Translations under genes and position numbers: made by a program | Notes under the pieces: generated by a model | Database searches by the model: none | Seen by the model: the letters and a program-made list of their open reading frames with translations, nothing else | What the model was told of the DNA's origin: nothing | Part shown: positions 41,500 through 52,362 of the stretch, in pieces | Layout of the letters: the number at the start of each line of letters is the position of its first letter | How positions within the stretch are numbered: the first letter of the stretch is position 1 | Assembly (NCBI GenBank): GCA_035530615.1 | Contig: DATKUL010000002.1 | Coordinates: 884,322-948,321 of the forward strand | Direction of reading: 5' to 3' | Source of the DNA: Candidatus Paceibacterota bacterium | GTDB taxonomy: Bacteria; Actinomycetota; Actinomycetes; Nanopelagicales; Nanopelagicaceae | DNA length: 64,000 bases

Positions 41500-42692
41500 T
41501 CGGAACCTTCTTCGTAAGTTTTGAGTTCAGCGATGTTGAAAATGTGGTGATATGCCGGAGTGTCGTCTCGATAAAACCCGGCTCGATGCTTGTACTTAAT
41601 AATCGCCATCGCAGCATTTAATGCGTTCAGCTCGGCAATCTGTATGTTCGCGCGATAGAGATTATCAGGTTCATCAACCAGTGCAGCGAATCCGCGGTCC
41701 CGTCTCTTTGATGCTTGATCTGGTGGGAAGTAAGTTGTACGGATAAGACCACTCAAACCGTCAGACTTCTTTTTCAGTCCCATGCCCACGTCCGCAAATG
41801 GGATCCCGGTGTTGATAAGGAGGTCAAATATGCGCGCCCGCGACGAACCTTTGTCCACGCACACAAACGCAAAGGTGACACCCTCGATTGCGTCCAGACT
41901 GGTCTCATCGATGTAGGTAGGCTCAAGCACCAACCCATGGCGGAAGTTTCCATATCGATCTTCCATGACTTGCGCTTTAGACTTGCCGAACTCTTCTTCA
42001 AGAGCTCGGCCGGGTGCGCGGAATGCGTTGTGCACATGAAAGTTGTCACCATCAAAACCGCGGATCTCCTTCACACGGGTCTTGACTAGGAAGTCCAAAA
42101 CATAGGACCCAGTCCCGCCCAAGCCGATTACGGCCACTACCTCATCCTCAAACTTCGATGCGAGTGCAGCAATCTCCGCCCGGCTTGTGAGTGTATCGCG
42201 GAATTTGAAGATGGGATCGTTTGCGTCATCAGTAACCGACCTGTACGAAAGGGGTGAGACCCTGTGAGCCTCAATCGCGGGACCGCTGATGATCGCGACA
42301 TAACTCTCAATTTTCGCGAAAAAGTCCACGAACCCTGTGAGAACGCCGCTAACTCTGGGCTTGTTCGAAAATGACCGCTCCACTTTGACATCGACACAAG
42401 TCTCACTTAGCGGAATGCTGGCCGGTCCGCCACCCAGGTTTGCGATGGGACTTCCGTCCAGCTCGTGAGGAGTAGATCCTGCAAAAAATATCTGGTGATC
42501 GGTCTGCTTGACGTAGTTCAGATCGATGAACTCCAACTTTGCAACGATGGCACCCCACTGCAATTCTCCAAGCGAGCCAAGATAAGGGATGTCACGAACC
42601 ACTAGATGGTTCGTGACATCAAAGGCGACCGCGTAACCCTTATTGACAAGTCGCGCTAGGTCGTCGTTATGACTGACCAGTCTCTGAAACAC
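41496..42692 (-). CDS. ThiF/E1-type adenylyltransferase of a ubiquitin-like cassette
   Basis: The 398-residue protein has, in residues 185-330, the E1 fold: GLGGTG at 190-195, ATP-binding D214/D216 in GFDGDNFHVHNAFR with N222 and R225, and a candidate thioester cysteine C278 in FVCVD. Residues 1-170 form a separate N-terminal domain without a familiar motif (DUF6791-like from memory; an E2-like function is possible). E1 proteins adenylate the C-terminus of a ubiquitin-like partner; that partner is encoded just upstream. The start used is GTG inside the end of the upstream gene (26-bp overlap). Confidence 0.85.
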   Translation of the reverse strand: MFQRLVSHNDDLARLVNKGYAVAFDVTNHLVVRDIPYLGSLGELQWGAIVAKLEFIDLNYVKQTDHQIFFAGSTPHELDGSPIANLGGGPASIPLSETCVDVKVERSFSNKPRVSGVLTGFVDFFAKIESYVAIISGPAIEAHRVSPLSYRSVTDDANDPIFKFRDTLTSRAEIAALASKFEDEVVAVIGLGGTGSYVLDFLVKTRVKEIRGFDGDNFHVHNAFRAPGRALEEEFGKSKAQVMEDRYGNFRHGLVLEPTYIDETSLDAIEGVTFAFVCVDKGSSRARIFDLLINTGIPFADVGMGLKKKSDGLSGLIRTTYFPPDQASKRRDRGFAALVDEPDNLYRANIQIAELNALNAAMAIIKYKHRAGFYRDDTPAYHHIFNIAELKTYEEGSE

Positions 42693-42927
42693 TGAAGCTC
42701 ATACCTTCCTTGACCTTAACGGACGCACCTGGCACCAATACACCTTCCGGTTTCTCCCCGTGACCATTGCGGTAAGTGACCGCGTAGGTGATGTCCGTGT
42801 GCTGCGGATAGTCAGGCACTTCAAGGGTAACGACTTGAGCGTACGAGATGTCCTCGTTCTTGGGCCACTCGTGTGGCGTGCCTTCTACGATGATGGTTAC
42901 TATTTTCGAATCTTGAGCGTGTTCCAT
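42667..42927 (-). CDS. Multiubiquitin-family ubiquitin-like protein
   Basis: This 86-residue protein has one beta-grasp unit: VTIIVEGTPHEWPKNEDISY, then AQVVTLEVPDYPQHTDITYA and GVLVPGASVKVKEGMSFSVS. This is the bacterial multiubiquitin domain, here in one copy. It ends in ETGQS and lacks the C-terminal Gly-Gly needed for standard conjugation, as is common in this family. It is first in the three-gene cassette with the E1 and DUF6527 genes; GGAGG precedes ATG 42927. Such cassettes are found in defence islands of bacteria, but the target is unknown. Confidence 0.8.
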   Translation of the reverse strand: MEHAQDSKIVTIIVEGTPHEWPKNEDISYAQVVTLEVPDYPQHTDITYAVTYRNGHGEKPEGVLVPGASVKVKEGMSFSVSETGQS

Positions 42928-43593
42928 TTCTCTAACCTCCGATATCCAAGTTCGCTAACGAATGTACTATTCCCGTAATGGCTCGCTAGCCACGACTCTT
43001 TCCTTTCGACAAAAGTCGCATACAGCGATTTTAGTAAGTGCAAAGACTCACCCCGGTAGGTGGGGTTCACTTCCACAATGTCACGGTATCAGCGGGCACT
43101 GACAACCGGTCGATGCCTTCTGACTGGCAGGCTTCAACAGGTCGTCGGGTCACTGAATCGTCTAGAGATCTTCGCAACCACTTGAGCTAATTTGTCAGCA
43201 CCTGAGTGACCGGAGTCAACGTTAGCGCCGCAGATGACTGAACAACTATCGAAAAGGCTCTTTCAAGACCCGCAAGGACGCCGAGACTAACAACACCCAG
43301 CGCTAGAGCAACAATTCGAGGCAAAGATTCATGGGCCTCTTCATTGCTTACATAAACGTGTGGACAGAACTGCGTTTTAAGAACCCTAGCATGGTGGGGC
43401 TCCGGTCGCGGAAAGAGCCGAGGTGCCGGAAATCGACCCCCGGGTCCTTCGGTATCAATACAGGAATTCTACGGGCGCAGTGTGTTTAACATTTTCTCAG
43501 TCCCGGATCTGACTGAGATATGTTGAGTCTATGGTTAATCTGGAGGGATTCCCGCACATCAGCCAGACGCACACGTCGCTGCGGCACTTGGCA
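42928..43593. other. 666-bp gap with promoter region and a decayed coding remnant
   Basis: The left end should hold the promoter of the ubiquitin-like cassette. On the minus strand, about 43450 down to 43190, an open stretch of 88 codons without a start encodes KTQFCPHVYVSNEEAHESLP followed by a membrane-like helix (IVALALGVVSLGVLAGL); it is probably the remains of a small membrane-protein gene. No RNA gene was found; a GC-rich piece near 43430 resembles half of a tRNA T-arm but no cloverleaf can be drawn. Confidence 0.4.
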
Positions 43594-44691
43594 CTACCGG
43601 TGGCGGTTCCTACGAAGCCGGACGTTCTCTTTTTTGATCTTTGCACCATCCCGTGCCAATCGTGCAACCGACAGAACAAGATTTTCCTGTACCTTGCGGT
43701 CGGTCATAGGGAGCGACACCTTTTGAGGCTCCAGCCTCTCATGGAGATTCGTCCAGGAGTCTTGGCCCATACCGCGAATAAACGCCTTGCTCGACGCCAA
43801 TTCTTCATGGTGGGCATGCGCACGCTGCGCAAACTCCCGCGAGAATGGCAGCAGGTGTGACTCGAGATACTCCTCGAGATAGTCCACGTGAACAATGTCG
43901 ATCGCCGAGGTCTCGCCATGTTCATAACTAGGCGTTGCAGCGTCCGGTTCGTTGCGCCACAGCCGTTGCCATTGAACATTTTGCAATGTTGTCGTGCCAT
44001 CGTCACTGACCACCGCCGACAGCATAGGTGCATCGATCACGCTAAGCGCGACGACGAGCTGAGCATCAAAGTAGTGGGCTGTCGAGGGTGGAGTAAGCGC
44101 GCTGCGGTAGTGGTCAACGGCACTGCGCAGAGGCAAGACAATCGATTGATAAGGATCTGATCCCGAGAGCACGATGTCCTGACCTTTGCGTTCACATCTA
44201 CTGAACGTGACGCAAGAGGACGGACTGAGGATGAATTTGTGGCGGTCGAGTCCAAGGGTAAAAAGTATGGGAAGATTCCAAGTGGAACGATCATCATCAG
44301 TTTTCACGACAAGCAGTTCGCTCTTCAAACCTGAGACATGCGGAAAGTTCCCGTAAGGCGACTCCGACTCAGTGAAGAAGACATAAGGTAGGTCCGAGCG
44401 CTTACACTCAATAAGCAATGCGACCCCGGCGCGAACCCTGAATTTATTCGGATTATCATCCGCAAGATTGATCGTGGCAAGTATGTCGAGCGCCCGCATA
44501 TCGCCAGTTGTCCGATCGAGGAAACCCCATTCAGGTTGCTGCTGCACGCGTTCAACCTGCCTGAGCTTGTGCGAAACGACCGTTTGCAACGGGTAACCAG
44601 ATTTCGCGACCGCCTTCAAGATCTGGTCCTCTGAGACACCCGCAGGTAGCGACAAACTTGCCTGGACCTCTGCTTGATCATCTTGTTTCAT
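43594..44691 (-). CDS. Putative PD-(D/E)XK nuclease, defence-like orphan
   Basis: The protein has 365 residues, with no recognised family name. The N-terminal half shows a PD-(D/E)XK pattern: E54 in QQPEWGFLDR, D69 in MRALDILAT and E95/K97 in ALLIECKRSDLPYVFF, spaced as in restriction-type and VRR-like nucleases. The C-terminal 70 residues are helical and strongly basic (KIKKENVRLRRNRH). AAGGAG precedes the ATG. It stands alone between the ubiquitin-like cassette and tRNA-Ala. It may be a single-gene defence nuclease or a leftover of a restriction system; no methylase is present. Confidence 0.6.
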   Translation of the reverse strand: MKQDDQAEVQASLSLPAGVSEDQILKAVAKSGYPLQTVVSHKLRQVERVQQQPEWGFLDRTTGDMRALDILATINLADDNPNKFRVRAGVALLIECKRSDLPYVFFTESESPYGNFPHVSGLKSELLVVKTDDDRSTWNLPILFTLGLDRHKFILSPSSCVTFSRCERKGQDIVLSGSDPYQSIVLPLRSAVDHYRSALTPPSTAHYFDAQLVVALSVIDAPMLSAVVSDDGTTTLQNVQWQRLWRNEPDAATPSYEHGETSAIDIVHVDYLEEYLESHLLPFSREFAQRAHAHHEELASSKAFIRGMGQDSWTNLHERLEPQKVSLPMTDRKVQENLVLSVARLARDGAKIKKENVRLRRNRHR

Positions 44692-44964
44692 ACGAATCTC
44701 CTTAGACTAAGCATTATGGAGACTGTCCCGCAAGACGGCAATCTCAGTCGCCATTCTTGGTTGCCCTATTGGCTACCGGAACATGCCACCCTTGTTAGCA
44801 ATTTGCGAAAGATATGTACCGGAGCAACAGGCCATGAGGCACTCGAAACACGCTTAACCGGGGTCACGGCGGTATGAGGTCAGCCGCACTGGCGCGAGTG
44901 CATGTACCGGAACAAGCAAAGTTAACCCCTGTTACAGAGGGCATCTTTCGAACATATCTGCTAT

Positions 44965-45040
44965 TGGTGGAGCTGAGGGGATTTGAACCCCTGACCCCCT
45001 GCATGCCATGCAGGTGCGCTACCAGCTGCGCCACAGCCCC
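44965..45040 (-). tRNA. tRNA-Ala (GGC)
   Basis: The 76-nt gene includes an encoded CCA. Acceptor GGGGCTG pairs with CAGCTCC (one G-U-type pair), D-arm GCGC-AGCTGGTA-GCGC, anticodon arm CCTGC-ATGGCAT-GCAGG with anticodon GGC, and T-arm AGGGG-TTCAAAT-CCCCT. All arms pair fully. It lies just downstream of the displaced 3' end of the histidine-phosphatase gene and marks the outer edge of the 2.4-kb island. Confidence 0.96.
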
Positions 45041-45107
45041 ATTTACTGGGTAAAACTATTACTACGAAGGCAGACCTTACCTCACACTCACCCTCGACAC
45101 GGAATCG

Positions 45108-45152
45108 CTTATTTCTCCCCGTTGGTTCCGCGCCACTCTCTTCGCCGTAAAC
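45108..45152. repeat. Island flank repeat, left copy (displaced gene 3' end)
   Basis: This 45-bp segment is a near copy of 47521-47566, the 3' end of the histidine-phosphatase gene. CTTATTTCTCCCCG (45108-45121) and the 23-bp block 45130-45152 are identical in both, with changes between. On the minus strand it still reads EPVYGEESGAEP, but lacks one base before the original stop. It fits the old 3' end of the gene, displaced by insertion of the intervening DNA. Confidence 0.8.
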
Positions 45153-45300
45153 GGGTTCGTGGATTGGTTGGAAGAGGTTGATTTCTCCTGGCGCACCTGC
45201 TCCCATCGACGACCTCCCTCCTCATTTCGAATTTCGCGAGGCTTTTGCTTTTAATCGAAATAGTCGAGTGCGGCCAAGCACGGACGTTCGCCCAGGCGAT

Positions 45301-46767
45301 CTAGTTATTTGGATTATCGTCGAAAAAAGGTATTTCGACAGACTCCCTGTCTATTTCATCAGAAAAGATGGTCTCGAGCGCAATATATGCATCATCTTCT
45401 AAATCAGCGAGCATCGGCACGGCCACACAAATTAAGTCAGCCATAAGAAGTTCAGAGCGTGTAATCCCCGTACCCGTCCTATTAACAAAATCAATAGAGA
45501 CTCTCCCCGTCCGCGTTGAAAATGTGGATTTTTCAATATAGGGAGTCGAACTGAAAGCGGCTGCTTTGTTTTGCAGTGCAACTTTGTTGATGTTGTTGTC
45601 CTTAGTGCTGTAATCAATAATGTCTTTTTCGTCTGCAATATGCACGTCTATGACAGACATATCGCGCCATCTATGAATGAAATTCTTAACGTTAATTCCC
45701 AATTCATTATTTTTATCATTCTGACTCTTTGGGAGTTTCTTATTATGAACGTCGGGAGCCAAATCATCCTTTAGATCTCCAATTTGTGCTGTAAAGCCTG
45801 GTCCACTCAATTCCAATAATTTCCGTGTCGGCTTCCAAGAAAATAGTGCACCGTCAGAATCATCCATCCCTAAAGGATTTTCGAATACTCGACAAGCGCG
45901 GGCACCAATTGAATTCAAATTTGCGTTAACAAGGTGTTGAAAATTATCAGTATGAGAAACTGAAGAAAGTTTCGCCAACTCGGTGATACTAATTCCTCTC
46001 CCAATCTTCCTCCAAAATGTCGGATCCGCGGACTCCATGTATTCCAGAAGAAAAAGTAAGGCTGGAGTATTCAGTTTCCCTGGCAACTCCCTTATGCCAG
46101 GAAATTGATCTATACGGCCGTTGGCTCCATCCCATACCGCATGCAGGACTTGCGTCAATCGAGAGGCTTGTGGAGCTGCGAGAAAATTTTCCATGGCGTC
46201 AAGTGCCGCGGCTGTCTCAGTTACCTTCAACTCGCCAGCACCGGAAATGCCATCCTGAATAACCTTTGCCAGATTTTCAGCTATCGGTCGTCCGATTAGA
46301 GCTCCCTTCCCACCTTGAGCAAGTGAGTTCCGAAGCATTCTCGATGTATTCCTCTGTTCGTCCTTTGGATGCATAAGAGTCTCAATAGCCAATGGCTCAG
46401 TTACAAAAATACCCGCTTCACGAGCATTCAATTCCAAACGTTTTCTTGACTGCTCGTCGCCATTAGGACTTGTAAGGCCAAACACCATGGGGTTATTCGC
46501 AACATCTAGTAGTGGAAAATCGTCGATAAGAGCCGTCAAATCGTCGGTAAAACGTAGGTAAACCTGTCTTGTTCTATTTTCGGTGGGCCAAACTAAAACC
46601 ATATCTGGAGAAAAGGTGTGGTTGAAATGTTCAGTAAGTCGCACCTCCGCAGAATCATCAAAAGCCTCCAGTTCCCTAGCAACAACTTGTTTTACGCGAA
46701 ATATCGATTCGCGTGGGTTCGAGTCGTCCAACGCTTCAAGAACTTGGTGAGAGTAGCCCGTTGTCAT
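45301..46767 (-). CDS. Unknown 488-residue protein, gene 2 of the two-gene island
   Basis: No family is recognised. Residues 20-80 look like a degenerate nuclease-type fold (HTFSPDMVLVWP with D55, then RQVYLRF where the usual E-x-K would be). Residues 150-330 are mostly helical with TAAALDAMENFLAAPQASRL. A polar AT-rich region follows (KKLPKSQNDKNNELGINVKN). The C-terminus forms strands and an acidic end (ESVEIPFFDDNPNN). It starts 10 bp after the upstream PD-(D/E)XK gene, so the two are co-transcribed. The DNA is clearly more AT-rich than the housekeeping genes on both sides, indicating transfer. Confidence 0.65.
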   Translation of the reverse strand: MTTGYSHQVLEALDDSNPRESIFRVKQVVARELEAFDDSAEVRLTEHFNHTFSPDMVLVWPTENRTRQVYLRFTDDLTALIDDFPLLDVANNPMVFGLTSPNGDEQSRKRLELNAREAGIFVTEPLAIETLMHPKDEQRNTSRMLRNSLAQGGKGALIGRPIAENLAKVIQDGISGAGELKVTETAAALDAMENFLAAPQASRLTQVLHAVWDGANGRIDQFPGIRELPGKLNTPALLFLLEYMESADPTFWRKIGRGISITELAKLSSVSHTDNFQHLVNANLNSIGARACRVFENPLGMDDSDGALFSWKPTRKLLELSGPGFTAQIGDLKDDLAPDVHNKKLPKSQNDKNNELGINVKNFIHRWRDMSVIDVHIADEKDIIDYSTKDNNINKVALQNKAAAFSSTPYIEKSTFSTRTGRVSIDFVNRTGTGITRSELLMADLICVAVPMLADLEDDAYIALETIFSDEIDRESVEIPFFDDNPNN

Positions 46768-46777
46768 TTTTTTGTCT

Positions 46778-47386
46778 TCACCCCTGCCCTATTTCGTGAC
46801 TGCGAATGATCCCTAAGTGTTCAAGCGAGAGAACCAATTGCTCTTGCTTTTCCGACAAAATAATCAACCACAATCTATCAGCAACAATTTTGCAGCGGTC
46901 CATGTCTATTCTTGCTCTCGCATCATCCTCCGATATACCGACATCAAAAATACGGGCTCTTTGCTCGATTACGGCCTCAGTGACCCAGGATGATGAGCAC
47001 AAATCGGCCCATTGGGTGACACCATGAGGTGCCCAGGCAATCCACATAAAATGATCAGAGAATCCAGGCTGTAATTCAATCATAACGTAGCATTTTGCCA
47101 AATATTCTTTGTACTGCTGCCCCAGAGTTGACCCACTCGCATAATTTTTAACCTCAGCAAAGAAAGTTTTACCCTCAAGATCACCATGTCTAAAGAATCC
47201 CAACAGGTCAAAACTAAATGTTTCCCTATCAACCGGCCACGCGCCTGCTAGTTTCTCAGCTGCACCTCTATCTGGATTTACCCAAGGTACTTCGGCTCGT
47301 GATGTTCCTTCAAGCCAACGCTTTGCTCGTCTTGCACCATCCGCACCTTTGGCGTGTAGGGCTTCACCTACAATGGTTTTTTGCAT
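46778..47386 (-). CDS. PD-(D/E)XK nuclease-like protein, gene 1 of the two-gene island
   Basis: From the ATG at 47386 the product is 202 residues; nine more upstream codons are open from a TTG. It begins like Holliday-resolvase or TnsA-type nucleases (GADGARRAKRWLEG, residues 14-27) and has D60 in TFSFDLLGFF and E78/K80 in FFAEVKNYAS, a complete PD-(D/E)XK core. The C-terminal 100 residues include several Trp and a helical end. It is followed by the 488-residue gene 10 bp later. The pair has the look of a small defence or DNA-processing system. Confidence 0.7.
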   Translation of the reverse strand: MQKTIVGEALHAKGADGARRAKRWLEGTSRAEVPWVNPDRGAAEKLAGAWPVDRETFSFDLLGFFRHGDLEGKTFFAEVKNYASGSTLGQQYKEYLAKCYVMIELQPGFSDHFMWIAWAPHGVTQWADLCSSSWVTEAVIEQRARIFDVGISEDDARARIDMDRCKIVADRLWLIILSEKQEQLVLSLEHLGIIRSHEIGQG

Positions 47387-47520
47387 GCAAGTGACTCTAG
47401 CGTTGGCTTTCAACTTCGTCTAGGAAAATGACTGAGCAAAGCTACTTATCCAACAAATTGTTTTACAACGTGGCCCCTGCATTGCAGCAACGCGAATAAT
47501 TTCGATAAAGCCAACAGCCT

Positions 47521-47566
47521 CTTATTTCTCCCCGTTCGGCTCTGCGCCACTCTCTTCGCCGTAAAC
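47521..47566. repeat. Island flank repeat, right copy (current gene 3' end)
   Basis: This matches 45108-45152, with one extra base. It contains the last 14 codons and stop of the histidine-phosphatase gene. The two copies are about 2.4 kb apart and in the same orientation, bounding the two-gene island. Confidence 0.8.
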
Positions 47567-48187
47567 CGGCTCAGGAATTGACCCCGAATTGTGCTCGACC
47601 AGGTGCCAGCCTTTCGGACTCATTTGAAGGATGGACCACGCGGCATTGGAAAGTCCACCGATCACGCCCCAATGAGTCTGTGGCAGACCAAGTAGATGTC
47701 CCAGAACGCACCGCGCGGTTCCGCCGTGAGTTGTGACGATAAGTGTTTGCTCGTCTCCCCCACCAGCAAGAGCGCGTTCGATTGCCGCCACTGCACGGAT
47801 TGCAACATCGGTGCGTCTCTCGCCAGTTTCGCCGGCTGGGTTGTTGTCGCCATCAATCCATCGGACAAAATTGGCCCAATCCTCAGCACGATTTTCTTTG
47901 CCTGTCTTGCCTTCCCATTTTCCGCCGTTGGTTTCACGAAGATCTGTATCGATTGCCACCGACAGTCCAATCAGATTCGATAAAGCTTCTGCCGTGACGC
48001 GCGCTCTTTGCAGATCACTTGAAATGATTTTCGTTGGCTGCATATCCGCCAATAAGCGAGCTGCATGTTCGGCTTGGTATTTGCCAACCTCGTTGAGCGG
48101 AATATCAGAGTGGCCCTGAAACCTATTGTTGATATTCCAGTCTGTTTGACCGTGGCGCCAGAGAACGACGCGATTTCCATTAGGCAT
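47522..48187 (-). CDS. Histidine phosphatase family protein
   Basis: The 221-residue protein has the phosphoglycerate-mutase-like signature LWRHGQTDWN near the N-terminus (catalytic His in RHG) and the second His in VTTHGGTARCVLGHLL. It follows rsfS with an 8-bp overlap; a gpmB-like gene after nadD-rsfS is common in Actinomycetota. The substrate is unknown (phosphoglycerate mutase, glucosyl-3-phosphoglycerate phosphatase and alpha-ribazole phosphatase share this fold). The last 14 codons are duplicated at the far side of the adjacent island, so its C-terminus may have been replaced on insertion. Confidence 0.9.
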   Translation of the reverse strand: MPNGNRVVLWRHGQTDWNINNRFQGHSDIPLNEVGKYQAEHAARLLADMQPTKIISSDLQRARVTAEALSNLIGLSVAIDTDLRETNGGKWEGKTGKENRAEDWANFVRWIDGDNNPAGETGERRTDVAIRAVAAIERALAGGGDEQTLIVTTHGGTARCVLGHLLGLPQTHWGVIGGLSNAAWSILQMSPKGWHLVEHNSGSIPEPVYGEESGAEPNGEK

Positions 48188-48554
48188 GGCTATGCGCCTG
48201 CTTCACTGCTTCCAGGTCAATCTTCGGGCAGTCATTCCAGAGACGATCGAGCATGTAGTAATTGCGCAGTTCTTGGCTCTGGATGTGTACCACAAGATCA
48301 GTGTAATCAATCAGAATCCACTCGGCACCATTCTCGCGGCGCACTGGCTTCTGTCCAGCCTCGGTCATCTTCCGCTCAACCTCATCGGCGATTGACTCAA
48401 CCTGCGGAATGTTCTGACCGGTGGCGATCAAGAAAACTTCACAGAGGACCAACTGATCCGACATGTCGATGGCGACGAGGTCGCGACCGAGTTTCTCGAG
48501 AATTGCATGCGCTGCAATCTCCGTACTTGCAATAACTTCTTTACTTGCGGGCAT
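48180..48554 (-). CDS. rsfS: Ribosomal silencing factor RsfS
   Basis: This 124-residue protein of the RsfS/Iojap family has AIDMSDQLVLCEVFLIATGQ, then NIPQVESIADEVERKMTE and GAEWILIDYTDLVVHIQSQE, all canonical. It binds uL14 and blocks subunit joining when nutrients fall. It overlaps nadD by 14 bp and the phosphatase by 8 bp. Confidence 0.96.
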   Translation of the reverse strand: MPASKEVIASTEIAAHAILEKLGRDLVAIDMSDQLVLCEVFLIATGQNIPQVESIADEVERKMTEAGQKPVRRENGAEWILIDYTDLVVHIQSQELRNYYMLDRLWNDCPKIDLEAVKQAHSHA

Positions 48555-49110
48555 AAAGGTGTCTCTCTTTGATGTAGGTCCAAACTGACTCTGGAATATC
48601 TTTTACTTCTGCTGGATTCGCATGAATCTGCGCGCGAACTTGCGAAGCCGAAATCGGCAACGCCTGTATATCTAGTCCCTTGCCCTCACGGGCAACGACC
48701 AGAATCTCAATAAGCGCCTGGAGCTCTGCGCTTCTGTGCCACTGCTCGATGCTCTCGTACGCATCGGTGCCGACGATAAGAAGCCATTTGGCTTTCGGCC
48801 GTCCTGCCTGCAGTTCAAGAACAGTGTCGATCGTGTAGGTAGGACCCGACCGACTTACTTCTACATCGCTCACTGTGACGCGAGGTTGAATATTTTCAGG
48901 AAGTTCTTTGAGCGCCAACTTTGCCATCGCCAGCCTGTCTTCCCCTGATGCAAAAGGTGCTCGAGTGCGTAGCCACGGTTCGCCCGCGGGAACGAGTACC
49001 AACTCATCGACGATATTGAGTGAGAAAAGTTGGTGAATTACGTGAAGATGGCCGTTATGGATTGGATCGAACGTCCCGCCATAGAGGCCGATGCGAACTC
49101 GGTTGGACAA
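48541..49110 (-). CDS. nadD: Nicotinate-nucleotide adenylyltransferase
   Basis: NadD is 189 residues with the nucleotidyltransferase motif GLYGGTFDPIHNGHLHV (two catalytic His in HNGH) and the C-terminal ISASQVRAQI (ISSTxxR-like). It adenylates NaMN to deamido-NAD. The start is TTG at 49110, directly abutting the stop of the small membrane gene upstream. It is followed by rsfS with a 14-bp overlap. Confidence 0.96.
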   Translation of the reverse strand: MSNRVRIGLYGGTFDPIHNGHLHVIHQLFSLNIVDELVLVPAGEPWLRTRAPFASGEDRLAMAKLALKELPENIQPRVTVSDVEVSRSGPTYTIDTVLELQAGRPKAKWLLIVGTDAYESIEQWHRSAELQALIEILVVAREGKGLDIQALPISASQVRAQIHANPAEVKDIPESVWTYIKERHLYARK

Positions 49111-49242
49111 TTAATCCCGGTCTAGTCGAAGGACTAAATAAAGTAGGGCTGAGAGAAGACCAAAGGTGAACAGACCAAAGAACAGTGGATCTGCAGGTAG
49201 CACTCGTGCTACTTCTGCCACCTCGCTGGCTAGTGAAATCAT
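49111..49242 (-). CDS. 43-residue conserved single-helix membrane protein
   Basis: ATG 49242 to TAA 49111. The peptide starts MISLASEVAEVARVLPADPL and has one membrane helix (FFGLFTFGLLSALLYLVLRL) ending in DRD. The stop abuts the nadD start codon, so translation is coupled. A similar small protein before nadD is, as I recall, usual in related actinobacteria. It is too short for many gene finders. No function is known. Confidence 0.72.
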   Translation of the reverse strand: MISLASEVAEVARVLPADPLFFGLFTFGLLSALLYLVLRLDRD

Positions 49243-49264
49243 GGCCCGATCCTACCTGAGCCCC

Positions 49265-52358
<3,094 letters not shown>

Positions 52359-52362
<4 letters not shown>

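Noticed and set aside
43380..43450. Possible tRNA or tmRNA 3' half
   Set aside because: A GC-rich T-arm-like string is present, but no acceptor pairing, D-arm or anticodon arm can be drawn.
44961..45206. 81-codon minus-strand frame spanning tRNA-Ala
   Set aside because: It reads through the tRNA and the displaced 3' end of the phosphatase gene; only the EPVYGEESGAEP part is meaningful, as a duplication scar.
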